The notes beneath the pieces were generated by a model that saw nothing but the letters and a program-made list of their open reading frames with translations, ran no database searches and was not told where the DNA came from. Positions 1 to 4,464 of a DNA stretch of 7,101 nucleotides are shown piece by piece. The DNA is from Ventricola sp036297385 (GTDB lineage Bacteria > Bacillota > Clostridia > Christensenellales > Aristaeellaceae). Both the position numbers and the translations under genes were made by a program. The stretch covers positions 1 to 7,101 of the forward strand of contig JAXJLD010000093.1 of the NCBI GenBank assembly GCA_036297385.1, read 5' to 3'. Numbering within the stretch: the first letter of the stretch is position 1; each line of letters begins with the position of its first letter.

Positions 1-68
1 GGGCTGCGGCCCTGAACCCATGGGGATGTCCGATGGGTGGGCGGAAAGGCCGGTTAGGAGATGAGAGC

Positions 69-800
69 ATGAAAAAAATGAAATGGATCACCGGCGTGCT
101 GACGGTGCTGATGGTGCTGCTGGCCGCGCTGGGCGCGGTGGGCGTGGCGGTGGGCAGCATTGCCGGGGACGCTGCGCTCTATGGTGAGCAGTCCCGTCAG
201 GCGGTGACGCAGGCGAATGGATTTGCCGCCGAGGACGAGGTGACGGCGTACATCGGCATGGATGCGGCGCAGCAGCGGGAGATGGCCGGTGCGCTGGCGC
301 AGTACATGGCGGGCGATACGCAGGTGCTGCCGGAAGGGCTGAACGAAAATGAGCAGGCGCATCTGCGCGATGTGCGCTCCATCCTTTCGGCGCTGGGCAA
401 CATGAGCCGGGCTTACCTGACCATTGCGGTGGCGCTGGCGGTGGTGACGGCATGGACGGCAGCCAGATTGCAGAAGTACGATATGTCCCGCATTGTGGGC
501 AGCCTTGTGGCGGTGTCGATCATCATGCTGCTGGTGGTGGGTGTGAACCGTGAAATGGCGGCGAGCGGCTTTGAGACGATGTTTGTGCAGATGCACGAGG
601 TTCTCTTTGACAACGACCTGTGGCGCATGAACCCGGAGACGGACGTGCTGATCCGCATGATGCCCACGCTGCTGTTTGAGCAGGCGATGCTCAATGTGGC
701 GGCGCAGGCGCTTCGGGTGCTGGCCATCACATGGGCGGCGCTTCTGGCTGTGCATGAGCTGCTGCTGCACATGATCCGCAGGCATACGGCAAAGCACTGA
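69..800 (+). CDS. TIGR01906 / DUF1461 family integral membrane protein
   Basis: 243-residue membrane protein of unknown function. I see a membrane segment at residues 6-30, a long extracytoplasmic-type stretch, two close segments at about 114-133 and 141-158, a second loop, and a last segment at about 208-232 before a basic tail (RRHTAKH). The family signature is visible twice: ENEQAHLRDV (93-102) before the second segment, and FDNDLWRMNPETD followed by LIRMMP (180-199) in the second loop. This matches what I know of the TIGR01906/DUF1461 family, whose function is not established. I chose ATG 69 because AGGAG (56-60) lies 8 bases upstream; ATG 33 in the same frame has no such site and would add a polar tail before the first membrane segment. 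The gene ends 84 bases before tsaD with no terminator between, so the two may be co-transcribed. No role can be inferred beyond membrane location. Confidence 0.85.
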   Translation: MKKMKWITGVLTVLMVLLAALGAVGVAVGSIAGDAALYGEQSRQAVTQANGFAAEDEVTAYIGMDAAQQREMAGALAQYMAGDTQVLPEGLNENEQAHLRDVRSILSALGNMSRAYLTIAVALAVVTAWTAARLQKYDMSRIVGSLVAVSIIMLLVVGVNREMAASGFETMFVQMHEVLFDNDLWRMNPETDVLIRMMPTLLFEQAMLNVAAQALRVLAITWAALLAVHELLLHMIRRHTAKH

Positions 801-846
801 CGCGCGGCGGAAGTACGGAAATATGGGCAAAAACGGGCAAGCAGAG

Positions 847-884
847 AAGGAGGCGCGCAGCGGCACACCCTGCGCGGGAAGCAT
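847..884 (+). promoter_or_regulatory. Distant strong SD plus bridging hairpin upstream of tsaD
   Basis: A near-perfect Shine-Dalgarno AAGGAGG (847-853) lies 31 bases before the tsaD ATG (885), too far for direct use. Between them is a GC-rich inverted repeat: CGCGCAG (854-860) pairs with CTGCGCG (870-876), with two further possible G-C pairs inside. If the hairpin forms, only 8 bases (877-884) separate its 3' base from the ATG, so the SD is brought to ideal spacing. The only nearer purine-rich stretch is GGGAAG (876-881), just 3 bases from the ATG. The sequence shows the arrangement; its use in translation is inferred. Confidence 0.55.
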
Positions 885-1943
885 ATGAATTACGAACAGA
901 GCGCAAAGGCGCAGGCTGCACGCTTGCAGGCGGCGGGCCATGCGACCATTTTGGCGATTGAATCCAGCTGTGACGAGACGGCGGCGGCGGTGGTGCGCGA
1001 TGGCCGCGAGGTTGTCTCCTCCGTCATCGCTTCGCAGATTCCGCTGCACGCGATGTACGGCGGCGTGGTGCCGGAGATTGCCTCCCGCAAGCACGTGGAG
1101 AGCGTAAACCCGGTGGTGGATGAGTGCTTGAGCAAGGCGGGCATGACGCTTGCGGACGTGGACGCGATTGCCGTGACCTATGGTCCGGGACTGGTGGGCG
1201 CACTGCTCATCGGCGTATCGGCGGCCAAGGCGCTGGCCTATGCGGCGGATAAGCCGCTCATTCCGGTCAACCACATCGAGGGCCATGTCAGCGCCAATTA
1301 CATCGCGCATCCGGATTTGCAGCCGCCGTTTGTGTGTCTGGTGGCCTCCGGCGGCCATTCGCACATCGTTCGGGTGGATGATTACGGCGTGTATACCCTG
1401 CTGGGGCAGACGATGGACGATGCGGCGGGCGAAGCCTTTGACAAGGCGGCGCGTGTGCTGGGGCTTCCGTATCCCGGCGGCCCGCTGCTGGACAAGCTGA
1501 GCCGCGAGGGCAATCCGTATGCGCTGAAGCTGCCGCACGTTCAGACGCCCGGACGCTATGATTACAGCTTCTCCGGCCTGAAAACTGCGCTGATCAATAC
1601 CGTGCATAAGCTGCGGCAGAACGGACAGGATGTGCCGGCGGCGGATATCGCCGCCAGCTTCCAGCATGCGGCGGTGGAGCTGCTGAGCGAGAAGGCCGTG
1701 CTGGCGGCGAAGGAATCCGGCAGCAGCGTGATGGCGCTGGCAGGCGGCGTGGCCAGCAATTCCGGCCTGCGCAACACCATGAACGACAAGTGCCAGCGGG
1801 CAGGGCTGCGTCTGGTGATGCCCCCGCCCATTCTGTGCACAGATAATGCGGCGATGATCGGCTCGGCGGGCTTCTATCGCCTGATGCGCGGGGAGACGGC
1901 GGGGCTGGATCTCAACGCCTGTCCGTCGCTTCGTCTGGTATAA
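885..1943 (+). CDS. tsaD: tRNA N6-adenosine threonylcarbamoyltransferase TsaD (Gcp/YgjD)
   Basis: Cytoplasmic enzyme that, with TsaB and TsaE, transfers the threonylcarbamoyl group from threonylcarbamoyl-AMP to A37 of ANN-decoding tRNAs (t6A). The ASKHA/Kae1 fold motifs are all present: ILAIESSCDET at 22-32, the metal-binding pair H130 and H134 in NHIEGH, ASGGHSH at 154-160, GEAFDKAARVLGLPYPGGP near 182-200, the nucleotide-binding LAGGVASNSGLR near 285-296, and the third metal ligand D320 in CTDNAAMIG. At 352 residues it is slightly longer than usual because about 20 residues (MNYEQSAKAQAARLQAAGHA) precede the conserved beta strand; most TsaD proteins start only a few residues before it. No better-placed in-frame ATG, GTG or TTG exists, so ATG 885 is kept. 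TsaB and TsaE, often nearby, are not in the window. Family assignment is essentially certain; the exact start is less so. Confidence 0.96.
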   Translation: MNYEQSAKAQAARLQAAGHATILAIESSCDETAAAVVRDGREVVSSVIASQIPLHAMYGGVVPEIASRKHVESVNPVVDECLSKAGMTLADVDAIAVTYGPGLVGALLIGVSAAKALAYAADKPLIPVNHIEGHVSANYIAHPDLQPPFVCLVASGGHSHIVRVDDYGVYTLLGQTMDDAAGEAFDKAARVLGLPYPGGPLLDKLSREGNPYALKLPHVQTPGRYDYSFSGLKTALINTVHKLRQNGQDVPAADIAASFQHAAVELLSEKAVLAAKESGSSVMALAGGVASNSGLRNTMNDKCQRAGLRLVMPPPILCTDNAAMIGSAGFYRLMRGETAGLDLNACPSLRLV

Positions 1944-1970
1944 ATCCGACAATATCGCCGATAAAACCTC

Positions 1971-2039
1971 ATACAATATGGCAGGACTGTGTCAAAACTG
2001 TTGCTTTACGGCAAGGGTTTGACACAGTCCTATTTGTAT
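1971..2039 (+). terminator. Long inverted repeat after tsaD, probable transcription terminator
   Basis: AGGACTGTGTCAAA (1983-1996) is perfectly complementary to TTTGACACAGTCCT (2018-2031), a 14-bp stem. A small inner stem TTGC/GCAA (2001-2004 with 2011-2014) caps it. An outer pair ATACAA (1971-1976) and TTGTAT (2034-2039) extends the palindrome across an unequal internal loop. It begins 28 bases after the tsaD stop. The run after the main stem (ATTTGTAT) is only moderately U-rich, so it is not a textbook intrinsic terminator. It could also be a dispersed palindromic repeat. Confidence 0.6.
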
Positions 2040-2118
2040 ACATGAGATGTGGATAACTTTTTTTATCCACAGTTATACGCCTCTATTGGGTAAAAACCTG
2101 TGGACAAATGTGGATAAC

Positions 2119-2147
2119 TTGACAGGAATCGGGAAAAATCCCATGAT
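2119..2147 (+). promoter_or_regulatory. Candidate sigma-A promoter inside the DnaA-box cluster
   Basis: A perfect -35 TTGACA (2119-2124) is followed after exactly 17 bases by CATGAT (2142-2147), four of six matches to TATAAT. The -35 begins one base after a perfect DnaA box (2109-2117). The predicted start near 2154 lies just before another box (2163-2171), so bound DnaA would be placed to affect it. The -10 is mediocre and it lies about 200 bases before cwlD, so its use is uncertain. Confidence 0.4.
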
Positions 2148-2164
2148 TTCTACAAAAAATCATG
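2142..2164. repeat. 8-bp inverted repeat overlapping the candidate -10
   Basis: CATGATTT (2142-2149) and AAATCATG (2157-2164) are perfect inverted copies with a 7-base spacer. The left arm contains the candidate -10 and the right arm overlaps the first two bases of a perfect DnaA box. A smaller palindrome GGGA-AAAA-TCCC (2131-2142) precedes it. It could be an operator or a transcript hairpin; nothing in the window identifies a ligand. Confidence 0.4.
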
Positions 2165-2268
2165 TGGATAACCTTGGGGAAAACTGGGGATAAACTGTGG
2201 GAGAATTGGGGAAAACAGCGGGCGTGAAAGACAACGGCAGTTTAATGGGGAGAAAGCCGTGTGATAAG

Positions 2269-2299
2269 TTCATCACGCAGGCGGCACTAAGACATAATA
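2269..2299 (+). promoter_or_regulatory. Weak candidate sporulation-type promoter of cwlD
   Basis: CATAATA (2293-2299) matches six of seven positions of the forespore sigma-G type -10 (CATACTA). The expected -35 region (about 2269-2274, TTCATC) is poor. B. subtilis cwlD is a sporulation gene, which makes such a site plausible about 50 bases before this cwlD start. A perfect 10-base palindrome CGTGCGCACG (2303-2312) follows at about the position of the transcription start. The rest of 2216-2349 shows nothing else I can name. Confidence 0.25.
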
Positions 2300-2349
2300 C
2301 GCCGTGCGCACGCATATGCCAGCCTATCAAGATGCGGGGATGTGGGTGC

Positions 2350-3147
2350 ATGAAAAGGCGAAAGGGACGCGATAGGCTGAGGCTGTACACGGGGATGCTG
2401 CTGGGGGTGACGGCGCTGTGTACGCTGACGCTGTTTTGCGCGGCGGGCTCCAGCGTGGCGCAGGTCTTTGCGCAGCGCAGCGCACAGGCGGCAGTTCCTG
2501 GGCCGCTTTCAGGGCTGACGGTCGCGGTGGACGCCGGACATGGTGGTTACGATGGGGGCGCGGTGGGACGCGTGAGCGGCGTACCGGAAAAGGGGCTGAA
2601 TCTGGATGTGGCTCAGCGTGTGGAAAAGCTGCTGCGCCAGCAGGGGGCAGAGGTGGTGATGACGCGCACGGGCGACTATGCGCTGTGTGACGAGAACCCG
2701 CCGATTCGCAAAAAATTGCAGGATATGCAGCGGCGTGCTGCGCTCATCCGCATGGGGGAGGCGGATGTGGTGCTGTCCATTCACATGAACGAGTATGCCG
2801 GGCGGCGGGAGAGCGGGCCGCAGGTGTTTTACCGCGAAGGCTGTCCGGCAGGGCGGCTGTTGGCGGGCGCCGTGCAGCAGGCCATGATCGAGGAGCTGAA
2901 CCCGCCCAAAAAGCGCACGGCGATGGGCGGAGACTACTACATCCTGACGCTGGGGCTGCCCAGCGTGCTGGTGGAGTGCGGCTTTCTCTCCAACCGGGAG
3001 GAAGAGGCAAAGCTGATGCAGGAGGTATACCGCCAGCAGGTGGCGCAGAGCGTGGTGCAGGGCGTGGTGAACTGGTTCACGCTTCCGCAGGAGAAGCCCA
3101 TGCCGCTGGAGGCTGTGGACAGGCGCGGGGAGGAGACGGGGACGTGA
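2350..3147 (+). CDS. cwlD: CwlD-type N-acetylmuramoyl-L-alanine amidase (Amidase_3)
   Basis: 265-residue membrane-anchored zinc amidase. CwlD cleaves the stem peptide from muramic acid so that muramic-delta-lactam can be made in spore cortex, a step needed for germination. A basic start (MKRRKGRDRLR) is followed by one membrane segment or uncleaved signal at about residues 12-33, then an Amidase_3 domain from about 55 to 244. Zinc ligands are H64 in DAGHGGYDGG, E80 in PEKGLNLD and H145 in LSIHMN; the catalytic glutamate is E209 in LVECGFLSN. QDMQRRAALIRMGEADVVLS and GPQVFY are also typical of the family. The 20-residue tail is acidic/proline-rich. The frame is open back to GTG 2197, but that stretch runs through DnaA boxes and would put 51 unlikely residues before the membrane segment; ATG 2350 has GGGGA (2336-2340) 9 bases upstream. 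It is monocistronic, with a terminator directly after. A vegetative Amidase_3 enzyme is the alternative. Confidence 0.88.
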   Translation: MKRRKGRDRLRLYTGMLLGVTALCTLTLFCAAGSSVAQVFAQRSAQAAVPGPLSGLTVAVDAGHGGYDGGAVGRVSGVPEKGLNLDVAQRVEKLLRQQGAEVVMTRTGDYALCDENPPIRKKLQDMQRRAALIRMGEADVVLSIHMNEYAGRRESGPQVFYREGCPAGRLLAGAVQQAMIEELNPPKKRTAMGGDYYILTLGLPSVLVECGFLSNREEEAKLMQEVYRQQVAQSVVQGVVNWFTLPQEKPMPLEAVDRRGEETGT

Positions 3148-3179
3148 GACGGGGCGCCCTGCATACGCCGCAGATGCGC

Positions 3180-3200
3180 GGGAAGGACTTCCCTTTTTTT
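3180..3200 (+). terminator. Intrinsic terminator after cwlD
   Basis: GGGAA (3180-3184) pairs with TTCCC (3189-3193) around a GGAC loop, followed directly by seven Ts (3194-3200). The stem is short, but the uninterrupted T run and its place 32 bases after the cwlD stop make termination likely. Confidence 0.7.
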
Positions 3201-3208
3201 CGCTTTGG

Positions 3209-3217
3209 TGTTATACT
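3209..3217 (+). promoter_or_regulatory. Extended -10 promoter of the mrnC-thyX-rlmB-yacP-sigH unit
   Basis: TG-T-TATACT: the extended TG (3209-3210) and a -10 TATACT (3212-3217) matching TATAAT at five of six positions. The -35 region (TTCCCT, 3189-3194) is poor and falls within the cwlD terminator, consistent with dependence on the extended -10. The predicted start is near 3224. This is the only promoter I can propose for the five genes that follow. Confidence 0.6.
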
Positions 3218-3221
3218 GTAA

Positions 3222-3273
3222 AAAATGGCGGTTTGTGCCATTTTGTGATTATCCAAAAGGGAGTGGCCTTTTG
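3222..3273 (+). promoter_or_regulatory. mrnC leader with two hairpins, the second closing over SD and start codon
   Basis: Hairpin A: AAAATGGC (3222-3229) pairs perfectly with GCCATTTT (3237-3244) around a 7-base loop, right at the predicted 5' end of the transcript. Hairpin B: CAAAAGG (3254-3260) pairs perfectly with CCTTTTG (3267-3273) around GAGTGG. The SD AAGGGAG (3257-3263) lies in the left arm and loop, and the TTG start codon (3271-3273) forms the end of the right arm. The 5' arm of A could instead pair with GCCTTTT (3266-3272), leaving one bulged base, which would give a competing fold. Regulation is inferred; the pairings are read directly. Confidence 0.5.
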
Positions 3274-3711
3274 CTCAAGGAAGAAATAAGCGCCGCACAC
3301 GACGCTTTTGCAGCGCCGGATGTGCGCGAACTCAATCCGCTTCAGATGGCGTATGTCGGGGACACGGTTCACGATCTGTACGTGCGCAGTATGCTGATGT
3401 CCCGGGGGATGACCGTGGGCAAAATGCATCGGCAGGCGGTGCGTATGGTCAGCGCGGGTGCGCAGGCGCAGATGCTGGCGCACATCGAGGCGGAACTGAC
3501 GGAGGAAGAGGCGGACGTGGCGCGCCGGGGACGCAACAGTCAGGCCAAACACGCCGCACCCAAGCATGCCGATCCGGCGGACTACGCGCACGCGACGGCG
3601 CTGGAGGCGCTGTGGGGATACCTGTATCTTTCCGGGCGGACGCAGCGGCTGGACGAGCTGGTGAAGATGGCGCTGGAGCGCACGGAGGAGATATGGGAAA
3701 AGCGAATTTGA
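3271..3711 (+). CDS. mrnC: Mini-ribonuclease 3 (Mini-III)
   Basis: 146-residue RNase III-type enzyme lacking the double-stranded RNA-binding domain. In B. subtilis, Mini-III trims both ends of 23S rRNA in the pre-50S particle, acting as a homodimer. Family motifs are clear: LNPLQMAYVGDTVHDLYVR (21-39) with catalytic D31, H53 and the AVRMVSAGAQAQ stretch (56-67), RRGRN (85-89), and the second metal-binding glutamate E112 in TALEALWGYLYL. The length fits the family. The start is a TTG (3271) with AAGGGAG (3257-3263) 7 bases upstream; no ATG or GTG stands near the conserved N-terminus, and the TTG at 3205 overlaps the promoter. The stop overlaps the thyX start by 19 bases. In many Bacillota cysS lies directly upstream; here it is absent and a cwlD terminator precedes the gene. 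The leader may regulate translation. Confidence 0.93.
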   Translation: MLKEEISAAHDAFAAPDVRELNPLQMAYVGDTVHDLYVRSMLMSRGMTVGKMHRQAVRMVSAGAQAQMLAHIEAELTEEEADVARRGRNSQAKHAAPKHADPADYAHATALEALWGYLYLSGRTQRLDELVKMALERTEEIWEKRI

Positions 3712-4418
3712 AGGTGATGCTGCTTCGCGCAACGCCTGACCCGGATGAGTTGGTGGCGCTGGGTGCGCGGCTGTGCTACGCGCAGGCCGATCTGGACGCA
3801 CTGTGCGAGCGGGTGAAGGCTGCCGATCAGCATCGGTATATCGAGGGCGTGATGGCGCGAGGCCATCTGTCGGTGACGGAGCACGCGAACTTTACCTTTG
3901 CGGTGGAGGGCGTTTCCCGCACGCTGCTGGCGCAGCTCACGCGCCACCGCATTGCGAGCTTTTCTGTGCAGAGCCAGCGCTATGTCTCCATGGCAGATGG
4001 ATTCGACTATGTGATTCCGCCGTCCATCAGCGCACTGGGCGAGCAGGAGGAGGCGGAATATATCCGCCAGATGGACATGATGCACGCATGGTATTGCCAG
4101 TGGCAGGAAAAACTGGGCGGGGCGAAGGAGGCGGCCAATCAGGACGCACGCTTCGTGCTGCCGGGCGCTGCGGCGACGCGGCTGGTGATGACCATGAACG
4201 CGCGGGAACTGATGCACTTTTTTGAGCTGCGCTGCTGTAATCGCGCACAGTGGGAGATCCGGGAGATGGCGTGGCAGATGCTCGCCGCGTGCCGAAAGGC
4301 CGCGCCGGCGCTGTTTGCCAACGCGGGGCCTGCCTGCCTGCGGGGCGCATGTTCGGAAGGCAAGGCGTGCTGCGGCCGTGCGGACGAAATCAAAAAGAGA
4401 CACGATGCTTTGATGTGA
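3693..4418 (+). CDS. thyX: Flavin-dependent thymidylate synthase ThyX
   Basis: 241-residue cytoplasmic FAD enzyme that makes dTMP from dUMP using methylene-tetrahydrofolate and NAD(P)H, in place of ThyA. The diagnostic ThyX motif RHRxxSxxxxSxRY is present as RHRIASFSVQSQRY (84-97), preceded by HANFTFAVEGVSRTLLAQLT. The second conserved block, from DARFVLPGAAATRL (151-164) through TMNARELMHFF to RAQWEIREMA, carries the substrate-binding arginines. The C-terminus is cysteine-rich: GPACLRGACSEGKACCG (212-228) has four cysteines. ATG 3693 is chosen because GGAGG (3684-3688) sits 4 bases upstream inside mrnC; the frame is open to an ATG at 3612, but that lies deep within mrnC. The 19-base overlap with mrnC suggests translational coupling. 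ThyX between mrnC and rlmB is not the B. subtilis arrangement. Whether the organism also has thyA cannot be seen. Confidence 0.95.
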   Translation: MGKANLKVMLLRATPDPDELVALGARLCYAQADLDALCERVKAADQHRYIEGVMARGHLSVTEHANFTFAVEGVSRTLLAQLTRHRIASFSVQSQRYVSMADGFDYVIPPSISALGEQEEAEYIRQMDMMHAWYCQWQEKLGGAKEAANQDARFVLPGAAATRLVMTMNARELMHFFELRCCNRAQWEIREMAWQMLAACRKAAPALFANAGPACLRGACSEGKACCGRADEIKKRHDALM

Positions 4419-4464
4419 CCGAACCTAAAAACGGTGTGAGCGAACGGAAGAGAGGAATACAACG

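Larger units (their letters stand above)
2048..2215. promoter_or_regulatory. DnaA-box cluster (oriC-like or DnaA titration/regulatory locus)
   Basis: Four perfect consensus boxes TTATCCACA (or complement TGTGGATAA) lie within 124 bases: 2048-2056 (minus), 2063-2071 (plus), 2109-2117 (minus) and 2163-2171 (minus). The first two form an inverted pair with a 6-base spacer. TGTGGACAA (2099-2107) and TGGGGATAA (2185-2193) each have one mismatch. TGGGGAAAA occurs twice (2175-2183, 2207-2215) with two mismatches, inside an exact 11-base direct repeat TTGGGGAAAAC. From 2163 on, the boxes start at 2163, 2175, 2185, (2196, three mismatches) and 2207, all in one orientation and 10-12 bases apart. DnaA binding is established for the consensus box; the biological role of this cluster is inferred. 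No dnaA or dnaN is in the window. Confidence 0.8.

Noticed and set aside
1..68. Possible 3' end of an upstream gene: one frame is open from base 2 to a TGA at 62-64, another ends at a TGA at 13-15.
   Set aside because: At most 20 residues are visible, no family motif is recognisable and the two frames cannot be told apart, so no CDS is called.
54..1976. Very long open frame on the minus strand opposite the membrane protein and tsaD.
   Set aside because: The product is His/Arg/Gln-rich without motifs, it lies opposite an unmistakable tsaD, and stop-poor antisense frames are normal in GC-rich coding DNA.
1946..1977. Possible promoter CCGACA...TACAAT after tsaD.
   Set aside because: The spacer is 20 bases, the -35 is poor, and it would run straight into the terminator-like palindrome.
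2261..2276. Small hairpin GTGAT...ATCAC upstream of cwlD.
   Set aside because: A 5-bp repeat of this kind is expected by chance and has no supporting context.
2197..2349. Extension of CwlD to GTG 2197, 51 residues longer.
   Set aside because: The extra residues lie over the end of the DnaA-box array, have no family similarity and would precede the membrane segment; ATG 2350 fits the family and has an SD-like GGGGA.
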